From Gemmatimonadota bacterium (GTDB lineage: Bacteria; Gemmatimonadota; Gemmatimonadetes; Longimicrobiales; Gaopeijiaceae), in the NCBI GenBank assembly GCA_016873995.1, contig VGVR01000020.1:1-57594 (forward strand): a DNA stretch of 57,594 nucleotides, given 5' to 3'. Under the pieces are notes generated by a model. That model saw nothing but the letters and a program-made list of their open reading frames with translations, was not told the origin of the DNA and searched no databases. This document shows positions 43,753 through 51,007 of the stretch, one piece after another (within the stretch, counting starts at the first letter, position 1; each line of letters opens with the position of its first letter). A program made the position numbers and the translations under genes.

Positions 43753-44109
43753 GTGACGCTTCACCCCCGGATCTCCTGGCGGGGCCGCACGCTCAACGCG
43801 GTCCTCCTCCTGCTCCAGTTCGCGCTGGTGGCCGGAGGACCGCTCGCGCACGCGCGGCACCAGGGCGAAGTCGATCCGATCCGCGTCCACCTGCACGCGC
43901 AGGACGGTGACAAGAACTGCCCTCGGCCCCACGCCTCCGATTGCCAGCTCTGCCGCCATGCAGCGGCGCCACGACTCGCGGTCGGGGCCCTCCGGGTACC
44001 CACGGCGTGCGCGACCTCGGCGGTGCTGCCGGTCGCCGCGGACGTCACCTCTGCTCCCAGCCTCGTCTCCTCGAGCCCCCTCGGCTCGCGCGCTCCTCCG
44101 GTCGCCTGA
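43753..44109 (+). CDS. Exported Cys/His-rich small protein, family member 1
   Basis: A 118-residue protein from GTG 43753, chosen for the GAGG site 5 nt upstream and because the chain then starts with a signal peptide (LNAVLLLLQFALVAGGPLAHA). The mature N-terminus is His/Asp/Cys-rich: ARHQGEVDP, VHLHAQDGDKNCPRPHASDC and CQLCRH, with one CxxC. The C-terminal half is Ala/Val/Pro/Ser-rich and ends SRAPPVA. It resembles the genes at 47974 and 50453 in layout (signal, His run, Cys pair, APP-like tail). I infer metal binding in the periplasm; no named family is certain, though DUF2946-like proteins are similar in style. Confidence 0.65.
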   Translation: MTLHPRISWRGRTLNAVLLLLQFALVAGGPLAHARHQGEVDPIRVHLHAQDGDKNCPRPHASDCQLCRHAAAPRLAVGALRVPTACATSAVLPVAADVTSAPSLVSSSPLGSRAPPVA

Positions 44110-44135
44110 CCCAAGCCACCACATCGTAGTCGCGT

Positions 44136-44154
44136 CGTGACCACCTAGGTCACG
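44136..44154. promoter_or_regulatory. 19-bp palindrome upstream of the ABC operon
   Basis: Perfect arms CGTGACC / GGTCACG around ACCTA, in the spacer between the first Cys/His gene and the ABC ATPase. Size and symmetry fit a dimeric repressor site, but no regulator gene is nearby. Confidence 0.45.
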
Positions 44155-44259
44155 TCTCGTCGCGTCCGTGGAGCACCCCTGCCGGGGCGCTCGACGGTTC
44201 CGTGGTGGCATCCCGCCTACAGGCACGGCCGCATCCACGCCCACGACGAGGACATGAAC

Positions 44260-44361
44260 ATGCTCCGCAACGCACTGGCGCTTACCTGCGCGCCCCCGAT
44301 CCCTCTCCAGCCACTCTTCAAACACGTCGCGGGCGCGTTCCGGGGCGCCGGACACCGCTGA
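44260..44361 (+). CDS. Possible 33-codon leader ORF of the ABC operon
   Basis: ATG 44260 with GAGG 8 nt upstream opens a 33-residue frame (start MLRNALALTC) whose TGA shares one base with the ATPase ATG. It may be a coupling leader or a coding illusion. The frame is also open upstream with His/Asp-rich text (HGRIHAHDED), so a decayed longer gene is possible. Confidence 0.3.
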   Translation: MLRNALALTCAPPIPLQPLFKHVAGAFRGAGHR

Positions 44362-45131
44362 TGTCGGCCACCAACGTGGGTCCGGAGCTCCGCGCCGAGA
44401 CGGCTCCGGCACAGCCGAAGGGGGCGGTGCTCGAGGCCACGGGCCTCACCCGACGCTACGGCGACCTCGCGGCCGTGGACGGACTCGATCTGTCCGTCCA
44501 CCCGGGCGAGATCTACTGCCTGCTGGGCCCGAACGGGGCGGGGAAGACGACGACGATCAACCTCTTCCTCGGCTTCGTCGCGCCCACCTCGGGATCGGCG
44601 CGGGTCGGGGGGCTCGACGTGGCTACCCATCCGCTCGAGACCAAACACCACCTGGCGTACATCCCCGAGCAGGTGATGCTGTACCGCAACCTCACCGGGG
44701 TCGAGAATCTCGAGTACTTCGCCACGCTCGCGGGCAAGGGCGCGCTGCCGCGGACCGACCTGCTGCGGATCCTGGGAGAGGCGGGCCTTCCCGCCGTCGC
44801 CGCCGAGAGGCGGGTCGGCACCTACTCGAAGGGAATGCGCCAGCGGGTCGGGATCGCGATTGCGATCGCCAAGGGTGCCGAGGCGCTGCTGCTCGACGAG
44901 CCGACCTCGGGCCTCGACCCCAAGGCCTCGAACGAGTTCTCGGCGCTGCTCGACGGCATGCGCCAGCGTGGCGTCGCGGTCCTGATGGCCACGCACGATC
45001 TCTTCCGCGCCAAGGAGAACGGGACCCGGGTGGGCATCATGCGCCACGGTCGTCTGGTGGTGGAGATGACCACCGCGGAGCTGGGTCACGCGGACCTGGA
45101 GCGCGTCTACCTCGACCACATGCGCGACTGA
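44361..45131 (+). CDS. ABC transporter ATPase, NosF/CcmA-like
   Basis: A 256-residue ATPase of the ABC-2 class. Walker A is GPNGAGKTT (~55-63), the signature is SKGMRQRVG, Walker B LLLDEPTSGLD, and the switch His is in MATHDLF. The SKGM form of the signature is typical of COG1131 proteins such as NosF. The two permeases follow at once, so the transporter is ATPase plus two DUF3526-type subunits. ATG 44361 shares a base with the preceding small ORF stop. Upstream in-frame codons back to 44202 are unlikely because homologues start near residue 20 of this form. Confidence 0.88.
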   Translation: MSATNVGPELRAETAPAQPKGAVLEATGLTRRYGDLAAVDGLDLSVHPGEIYCLLGPNGAGKTTTINLFLGFVAPTSGSARVGGLDVATHPLETKHHLAYIPEQVMLYRNLTGVENLEYFATLAGKGALPRTDLLRILGEAGLPAVAAERRVGTYSKGMRQRVGIAIAIAKGAEALLLDEPTSGLDPKASNEFSALLDGMRQRGVAVLMATHDLFRAKENGTRVGIMRHGRLVVEMTTAELGHADLERVYLDHMRD

Positions 45132-45153
45132 CCTTCCACGCGAGGAGAACACC

Positions 45154-46545
45154 ATGATCGGGCACATTGCGAGGAAGGAGCTGGCCGAGCTGGTGCGCGA
45201 CGGCCGCTTCCGCTGGGCCGCGGCGATCGTCGCGGGTTTGCTGCTGGTCTCGGCTGGAGCGGGCTGGACGCGCTACCGGGACGTGAGCGCCCAGCACGCC
45301 GCCGCGGCCGCGGCTACGCGCGCGCACTGGCTCGGGCAGGGCGAGAAGAACCCCCACTCGGCCGCCCATTACGGGATCTACGCCTTCAAGCCGCGCCTCC
45401 CCCTGTCCTTCCTGGACCAGGGCGTGGACGAGTTCGCGGGCACCACCGTGTGGCTGGAGGCGCACCGGCAGAACGACTTCATGATGCGCCCCGCGCAGGA
45501 CGCCACCGCTGCGCAGCGCTTCGGGAATGCGACCGCGGCCGGCGTGCTCCAGCTGCTCGTGCCTCTGCTCGTCGTCCTGCTCGCGTTCGGCGCGTTCGCG
45601 GGGGAGCGGGAGCAGGGCACGCTGCGCCAGACGCTCGCGCTCGGCGTGTCCCGGACTCAGGTGGCGTGGGGCAAGGCCCTCGGTATCGCGGGCGCGCTGG
45701 CGCTCCTGCTCGTCCCTGCCGCGCTGCTGGGCGCGGCCGCGCTCCTGCTCGGCAGCGCGGGTGCCGTGGCGCCCACCTTCGGACGCGGCGCCGTGCTCGT
45801 CGCCGTCTATCTCGCCTACTTCGGGGTGTTCCTCGCGGTCTCGCTCGCGGTCTCGGCGCGCGCCTCCTCGTCGCGGCTCGCGCTCCTCGTGCTGCTGGGG
45901 TTCTGGGCCGTCAACGGCCTGATCGCGCCCCGCGTCGCCGTGGATCTGTCCAAGCGGCTCGATCCCGCACCCACCGCCTTCGAGTTCGCGCGAGCCATCC
46001 AGGCCGAGCTCAGCGAGCCGATGGACGTTGCCCGCCTCGAGCGGGAGGTGCTGGACCAATACGGCGTCGAGACGCTGGACGCCCTGCCGGTCAACTTCGC
46101 CGGGATCCGGCTCCAGGCGTCGGAGGAGCACGGGGACGTGGTGTTCGACCGCCACTACGGCGCGCTGTGGGACGCCTTCGGCCGGCAGAGTCGCACGCAC
46201 GAGGCGATCGGCGCGCTGTCCCCGCTGCTCGCCGTGCGCGCGCTCTCGATGGGTCTCGCCGGCACCGACGTCGAGCAGCACCGGCACTTCGCGGCCGCGG
46301 CCGAGGCGTACCGGCGCTCCCTCGTGAAGGCAATGAACGACGACCTTGCCTTCTCGTCGGTGGGAGTGGCCGCGTACGCGGCCGGGCCCGAGCTCTGGGA
46401 AAGCGTGCCCGCCTTCACGTACGAGGCACCGCGGCTCGCCTCGGTGCTCGGCAGCCGCACGATGAGCCTGATCGTGCTCGGGCTCTGGGTGCTGGGGTCG
46501 CTCCTGGTCGCCGCCGGCGCCGTGCGCCGCGCGCCTGTGGACTGA
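45154..46545 (+). CDS. ABC-2 type permease, NosY/DUF3526-like (first)
   Basis: A 463-residue permease. Helix 1 is residues ~22-38. A large external loop (~40-125) contains KPRLPLSFLDQGVD, which resembles other DUF3526 proteins. Five helices lie near 130-265, an extracytoplasmic domain with DQYGVETLDALPVNFAG spans ~280-420, and a last helix is near 440. GEREQGTLRQTLA is the cytoplasmic coupling motif of ABC-2 permeases. COG annotation links this class to 'multi-copper enzyme maturation' through NosY, but no nosZ is here. AGGAG is 8 nt before the ATG. Its stop is 1 nt before the next permease. Confidence 0.85.
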   Translation: MIGHIARKELAELVRDGRFRWAAAIVAGLLLVSAGAGWTRYRDVSAQHAAAAAATRAHWLGQGEKNPHSAAHYGIYAFKPRLPLSFLDQGVDEFAGTTVWLEAHRQNDFMMRPAQDATAAQRFGNATAAGVLQLLVPLLVVLLAFGAFAGEREQGTLRQTLALGVSRTQVAWGKALGIAGALALLLVPAALLGAAALLLGSAGAVAPTFGRGAVLVAVYLAYFGVFLAVSLAVSARASSSRLALLVLLGFWAVNGLIAPRVAVDLSKRLDPAPTAFEFARAIQAELSEPMDVARLEREVLDQYGVETLDALPVNFAGIRLQASEEHGDVVFDRHYGALWDAFGRQSRTHEAIGALSPLLAVRALSMGLAGTDVEQHRHFAAAAEAYRRSLVKAMNDDLAFSSVGVAAYAAGPELWESVPAFTYEAPRLASVLGSRTMSLIVLGLWVLGSLLVAAGAVRRAPVD

Positions 46546-46546
46546 G

Positions 46547-47977
46547 ATGCGAACGATGCTCAGCCACGTCATGCGGCACGAGGCGCGATCCCTCGCGGCG
46601 GATCGCACGCTCCAGGCGGTCGCGCTCCTGTTCGGGGCCATACTCGTCTACGCCCTGGCGAACGGCGTGGCGTGGCTGCGCGTACAGGAGACGACGCTGG
46701 CGAGCGCGGCCGCCGACGACCTTACGCGGCGGGAGGCGCTGGCGGCGCAGATCCGAGCGCTCGAGGACGGAACCGCGACCCCCGCGGGAGGCGACCCGCG
46801 CGCGCCCGCGACGCTGGGCGGAGCGCGGGGGGCCCGCCTGGCCGCTCTGCCTCCGGGCCCGCTCGGCGCCCTGGCCGCGGGCCAGGGCGATCTGCTCCCC
46901 TTCTACTACCAGGTCTCGCTCGCGAGCAACGACCAGTCGTTCGTCCAGAACGGCGAGATCGAGAACCCATTGAACCTGATGGTAGGGCGCTTCGATCTCG
47001 CGTTCGTCCTGATCTTCGTTCTGCCGCTGCTCATCCTCGTCGTCTCGTACAATCTGATCTCGGCGGAGCGTGAGCAGGGGACGCTCGCGCTCACGCTCGC
47101 GCAGCCGGTGCCGCTGGCCACGGTGGTGGGGGGAAAGGTGGCGCTGCGGGCGCTGGTGGTGCTGGGCGCCGCGGTCGCGCTCACGCTCGCGGGAGCGTTG
47201 ATCGTGGAGACCGACCGCCCGGGGGCGCTCGTGCTGTGGACGGTCTCGGTCACGCTCTACGCGCTCTTCTGGTTCGCGCTCGCCGTGGCGGTCAACGCCC
47301 TCGGCCGGGGCTCGGCGTGGAACGCCACGGTGCTGGTCGGCGCGTGGCTGGCGCTCGTCGTGGTGGTGCCGGCGCTGGTGAACGTGGCCGCCCATCTGAT
47401 CCACCCGCTTCCCTCGCGCGTGGAGATGATCACCGCGCAGCGCGACGCCTCCAACGACGCCGTGAACCGCCGCTCCGAGCTGCTGGCGCGCTACTACGAG
47501 GACCATCCGGAGATGGTCCAGGGCCTCGCGCTCGACACCGCGAACGCCGCGGCCCGGAGCTGGGCGGCGACCGAGGAGGTGAATCGCCGGCTCAGCGAGG
47601 TGGCGTCGCGCTACGAGGCGCGGCTCGCCGAGCAGCATCGCCTTATCGGCCGGTGGCGGTTCCTGTCTCCCGCGCTGCTCGCGCAGGACGCGCTCCTGGA
47701 CGCGGCCGGGACCGGGGACGCCCGTTTCGGGCGCTTCCGGGGGCAGGTGATGGAGTTCGCCGAGGCGTGGAAGGCGTTCTTCGTGCCGCACGTGCTCGCC
47801 GGCACGCACCTGTCCTCGGCCGACCTCGAGGCCGTGCCCGAGTTCCGCTTCGTCGAGGAGCCGCCCGGCGCGCTCGCGCGGCGGGTGGCGGCGCCGCTGC
47901 TGGTGCTGACGGGCTTGACGCTCGTCGTGGCGGGGGTGGGGCTCCGGCTGCTGTCGCGGTATCCGGTGCTGGGGTGA
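46547..47977 (+). CDS. ABC-2 type permease, NosY/DUF3526-like (second)
   Basis: A 476-residue paralogue of the preceding permease, with the same plan: first helix ~21-40, long periplasmic loop, SAEREQGTLALTLAQPVPL coupling motif (~170-188), helix bundle, large extracytoplasmic domain with HPEMVQGLALDTANAA, and C-terminal helix. The pair should form a heterodimeric membrane channel with the ATPase at 44361. Its TGA overlaps the GTG of the next exported gene (GTGA), so that small protein is translationally coupled to the transporter, which supports a joint role. Confidence 0.85.
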   Translation: MRTMLSHVMRHEARSLAADRTLQAVALLFGAILVYALANGVAWLRVQETTLASAAADDLTRREALAAQIRALEDGTATPAGGDPRAPATLGGARGARLAALPPGPLGALAAGQGDLLPFYYQVSLASNDQSFVQNGEIENPLNLMVGRFDLAFVLIFVLPLLILVVSYNLISAEREQGTLALTLAQPVPLATVVGGKVALRALVVLGAAVALTLAGALIVETDRPGALVLWTVSVTLYALFWFALAVAVNALGRGSAWNATVLVGAWLALVVVVPALVNVAAHLIHPLPSRVEMITAQRDASNDAVNRRSELLARYYEDHPEMVQGLALDTANAAARSWAATEEVNRRLSEVASRYEARLAEQHRLIGRWRFLSPALLAQDALLDAAGTGDARFGRFRGQVMEFAEAWKAFFVPHVLAGTHLSSADLEAVPEFRFVEEPPGALARRVAAPLLVLTGLTLVVAGVGLRLLSRYPVLG

Positions 47978-48305
47978 AGGTGGGAGCGTTCGCGAAGGCT
48001 CGGGCGCCGGGCGTCGCTTTTCTGCTGTTTGTGCAGCTTTCGCTGCCGCTCGCGCACGCCATGCAGCACGCATCCGAAGCGAGCGCACGCCATGCAGCAC
48101 GCATCCGAAGCGAGCGCACGCGCGCCGGTTCCCGGAAGCCAGTGCGTGCACTGCGTCCTCTCGTCGGGGGTGCTGCCCGGGACGTCGGCCGGCGTTCCGT
48201 CCCGGCGCGGAGCCGACGCGCGCGCTGCCGATGGGGGCAGCCGCAGACGATCCGACCGACCCCTTCCGCCCTGCCGACCTTCGTGCCCGCGGTCCCCCTC
48301 GCTGA
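47974..48305 (+). pseudogene. Exported Cys/His-rich small protein, family member 2, frame-disrupted
   Basis: GTG 47974 begins a signal peptide (PGVAFLLFVQLSLPLAHA) followed by MQHASEASA. There a 31-bp segment is duplicated in tandem (48053-48083, 48084-48114), which shifts the frame by one. With one copy, the text continues ARAPVPGSQCVHCVLSS, giving the CxxC expected from the relatives at 43753 and 50453. A family-like ending (DDPTDPFRPADLRARGPPR, stop TGA 48303-48305) lies in yet another frame, so a second small shift is likely. As sequenced, the product would lose its Cys pair. Confidence 0.6.
48053..48114. repeat. 31-bp tandem duplication inside a coding region
   Basis: Two exact 31-nt copies beginning cgcacgccatgcagc. 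Because 31 is not a multiple of three it changes the downstream frame. Six bases of a third copy follow. Confidence 0.9.
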
Positions 48306-48314
48306 TGGTGTCTC

Positions 48315-48379
48315 GCCCGGCTCGAGCCGGGCTGGCCGGTCTTCCACCATCGACTACAAGGCCGGCGCCCACGCCGGCC
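48315..48379. terminator. Two strong hairpins between island genes
   Basis: A perfect 18-bp palindrome gcccggctc/gagccgggc (48315-48332) and an 8-bp stem ggccggcg / cgccggcc with CCCA loop (48360-48379), between the disrupted gene and the DDDHDHD lipoprotein. No T-run. They could attenuate transcription or protect mRNA. Confidence 0.45.
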
Positions 48380-48402
48380 CCAACCACAGCGAGCATTAGA
48401 GA

Positions 48403-49690
48403 ATGTCCAGGAAAAAAGTAGTGCGTAACCTCCGCCGCGCCTTCGCGCTGGCGGCCACCGGTCTCGTCGTGTCTGCGTGCTCGGACTCGACCGGGCCCGA
48501 CGACGACCACGATCACGATCTGGTTCCCGCGATCAACTTCCAGCGCGTTCTGGTGGCCGACGCCACCGCGGCGACGGCGCGGCTGATCGGTCTTCACAAC
48601 GATTCGACGATCCAGACCTTCACGCTCGACGGCCCGGCGAGCGTCGTCTACCGGACGCACACCGGCCGCTTCGGCGTGCTCCAGCAGCGCACGGCGAATC
48701 GCGTCCATTTCGTCGACGGCGGCATCTGGGGTCACGGCGACCACGTGGATACCGGGCCGACCGGACCGCTCGGCTTCACTCTGAGCGACGGCCTCCCCAC
48801 GCACGAAAACGTCAATCAGGACTACGTCTCGGTGTACTTCGACGGCAGCGGGATGGCCCGCTGGATGCGGGAGTCCGACAAGGCGTCCGGCACCCCCCGG
48901 ATCTTCTTCGAAGCGAACACCGGGGCCCCGCACCACGGTGGGTCCTTCACGATCGTGGCGGGGGGGGCAGGCGTACTTCGCGCACTCGCTGCCGAATGCG
49001 GTCGGAGGAACGAACGGGGCTGCCGTACGAAACGCGGCGGGTCAGATCCTGTCTCAGAGCACCGCCTGTCCGTCGCTCCACGGCAACAATTCGGCGGGCG
49101 CGGGCGGCGTCTTCGGCTGCAGCGACGGGTTCCTGCTGGTCAGGGCCAGCGGCACCGGCGCAACCGTCGAGAAGATCACCCCGAGCGGAGACATGGCGGG
49201 ACTCGGACTCCGCAATGCGTACACGACCAGCGGCGCGTCCTTCATCCTCGGTCAGTTCGCGGCCCAGCCGGGCCAGCCGGCGCAGCGGGTGCTCGCCACC
49301 ATCAACCCGACGACGGGAGCGCTCGGCCGCCTCCCCGCGCTGCCGGCCGGGGTCACCGATCACTGGCGCGCGGTGGAGCCGATCAACGGCCAGATCGTCC
49401 TGCTCGGGACCGACGGCGTGCTCTACATCTACGACGGCTCGACGCGCCAGCTCCAGCGCTCCGTCGCCGGCGTGGTGCCCGCTCTGCCCACGACGGGTGC
49501 GCTCACCCATCAGATCGCGGTCGCCGAAGACCTCGCGGTGGTGGCGAACCCCACGCAGGGCCAGGTCGTCCTGGTGAACCTCGCCACCGGGGTGGTGCAG
49601 AAGCGGATCACCGTGCCCGGGCAGCCCTCCCGGATCGCGCTGCTGGGCGTGACCGACAACGGGATGTACGAGGAGAGTCACAACCACTGA
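48403..49690 (+). pseudogene. Metal-motif beta-propeller lipoprotein, frameshifted at a G8 tract
   Basis: ATG 48403 starts a lipoprotein signal (lipobox VSAC), followed by SDSTGPDDDHDHDLVP, a likely metal-binding tail, and propeller-like text with TGRFGVLQQRTANRVHFVDGG and IWGHGDHVDTGPTGP. The frame changes at eight G (48960-48967): with seven G the chain runs ...FTIVAGGQAYFAHSLPNA and continues to TGA 49690, ending EESHNH. Total about 429 residues. The second part has GDMAGLGLRNA and repeated strands (GQIVLLGTDGVLYIYDG). His residues at both ends fit metal scavenging. Indel in the tract could be sequencing error or phase variation. Confidence 0.7.
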
Positions 49691-49755
49691 ACCGCGGTGC
49701 GGTTTTCGCGCTCAAATCAATTTCTGACCATATGACTACGAAGAGGATGACGACG

Positions 49756-50292
49756 ATGATGACAAGGACATGGGTACACACGGTTCGGCTGCTCTGTCTC
49801 CTTACCGCACTGCCCGCAATCGCGAGCGCGCAGGAACGGCCGCTGCGGATCGCCTTCGGCGGCGGAGCGAGCTTCCCGAGCGGACACATCGCCGAGGAGG
49901 GCGAGATGGGATACAACCTCCAGGCGTCGCTCCGCCTGGCACTGGCAGGGGGCCCGGTCGGCCTGCGGGCCGACGGGATCTACCAGAGCATTCCGGACGA
50001 GCACGGCGGCAGCTTCACGGGGCTGGGCGGGCTCGCTGGGCTGGCCGTTTCCGGCACCGGCAGCGTGCGCCCTTACGGCTTCGCGGGGGTGGGCGCCCTC
50101 AAGCACGAGGCCCCCGACGAGGAGCACGGTGATCACACGCACGAGGGGGAGAGGGGCACCTCGTTCGCGTACCAGGTGGGTGCCGGCCTCGGCTTCGATC
50201 TGGGTGGTGTGGGCGCGTTCGCCGAGGTGCGCTGGCTCGATGGCGGCGAGGACCACAGGGCGATCCCGATCACGGTGGGACTGTCGTTCTGA
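49756..50292 (+). CDS. Small outer-membrane beta-barrel protein
   Basis: A ~178-residue protein with signal peptide (HTVRLLCLLTALPAIASAQ) and eight or so amphipathic strands of Gly-rich, alternating pattern (FGGGASFPSGHIAEEGEMGYNLQAS, VGLRADGIYQS and a final ITVGLSF with terminal Phe), as in OmpW/OmpA-like small barrels. One external loop is rich in His and acids (APDEEHGDHTHEGERG). I prefer ATG 49756, because AAGAGG lies 9 nt upstream; ATG 49732 and 49747 are also in frame. It follows the DDDHDHD lipoprotein by 65 nt and precedes a strong terminator. Confidence 0.72.
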   Translation: MMTRTWVHTVRLLCLLTALPAIASAQERPLRIAFGGGASFPSGHIAEEGEMGYNLQASLRLALAGGPVGLRADGIYQSIPDEHGGSFTGLGGLAGLAVSGTGSVRPYGFAGVGALKHEAPDEEHGDHTHEGERGTSFAYQVGAGLGFDLGGVGAFAEVRWLDGGEDHRAIPITVGLSF

Positions 50293-50294
50293 CA

Positions 50295-50332
50295 AGGTGG
50301 CCGGCGGAGGCGGGCGCTTCCGCCGGCCACCT
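50295..50332. terminator. Perfect 14-bp hairpin terminator
   Basis: aggtggccggcgga / tccgccggccacct with a 10-nt loop, directly after the barrel gene stop. It closes the 44361-50292 block. Confidence 0.7.
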
Positions 50333-50452
50333 CCTTCCCGAGAGTCGAGGAGGTACCGCAGGGTGAGCAACGGGGCGTCGCATCTGGTGTTGCGCAGCCC
50401 CAGAGAATATCTTCAACAGTGCCGTCGGACCTTCGAGTCCTACCATCGTCGT

Positions 50453-50875
50453 ATGATGATCCGAGAACGTTCGTCCCGCGCCTTGTTTGCCCTGGTCGCG
50501 CTGGTCGCCTTTCTGGGCGCCAGCGCAGGGGACGCATGGGCGGTCGATCCGTGCCCTCATCACGACGTTCTCGCGGTGTCCGGCGTCGACTCGCCCACGG
50601 GGCACGACCAGCACCATCACGGCCAGCAGGCGAACCAGGCCGAGCGCGACGATTCTGGCGGCTCGGGCCAGCACCCGGAGCACGGGCCGTGCACCTGCGT
50701 GGGGAACTGCGGCTTGGGGAGCTCTCCGCCCCTCTCGGCGCAGGCGGACGCCACGCTGGTTCCGGTCGGCGATACGCCAACGCCGGCGACTCGCATCCCC
50801 GAGACCGATCGCGTTCGTCACGGCGATCGGACCTGGTCGCCCTACTTCCCGAACGCTCCTCCCCTCTCGCTCTGA
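50453..50875 (+). CDS. Exported Cys/His-rich small protein, family member 3
   Basis: A 140-residue protein with signal peptide (ALFALVALVAFLGASAGDAWA) and a mature chain dominated by His, Cys and acids: DPCPHHD, GHDQHHHGQQ, HPEHGPCTCVGNCGLG. The C-terminal third is Pro/Thr-rich and ends NAPPLSL. Its plan equals that of the genes at 43753 and 47974. His clusters and three to four Cys suggest a metal-binding or metallochaperone role in the periplasm. ATG 50453 or the adjacent ATG 50456 is the start; upstream frame is non-coding. It lies 132 nt ahead of the TonB receptor, probably in the same transcript. Confidence 0.72.
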   Translation: MMIRERSSRALFALVALVAFLGASAGDAWAVDPCPHHDVLAVSGVDSPTGHDQHHHGQQANQAERDDSGGSGQHPEHGPCTCVGNCGLGSSPPLSAQADATLVPVGDTPTPATRIPETDRVRHGDRTWSPYFPNAPPLSL

Positions 50876-51007
50876 CATCGCGCTGAAACGTTCGGTCGGA
50901 GCCGCGTGCGCGCGTGCTCCGACCGACACGGTCGTCGCATCCTGCGGCGGCCGCTGCGATCCCATGTCGAGCGAGGGCGGATCCGCAAGGATCCGTGTCC
51001 AGAATCC

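Noticed and set aside
44361..47977. Classical nitrous-oxide reductase (nos) cluster
   Set aside because: The ATPase and permeases resemble NosF/NosY, but no nosZ, nosD, nosL or nosR-like gene is present.
49735..49770. An affinity-tag-like run of Asp codons followed by Lys in a shifted frame
   Set aside because: It appears only out of frame with the barrel gene and arises from a GACGATGATGAC repeat; no vector sequence is nearby.
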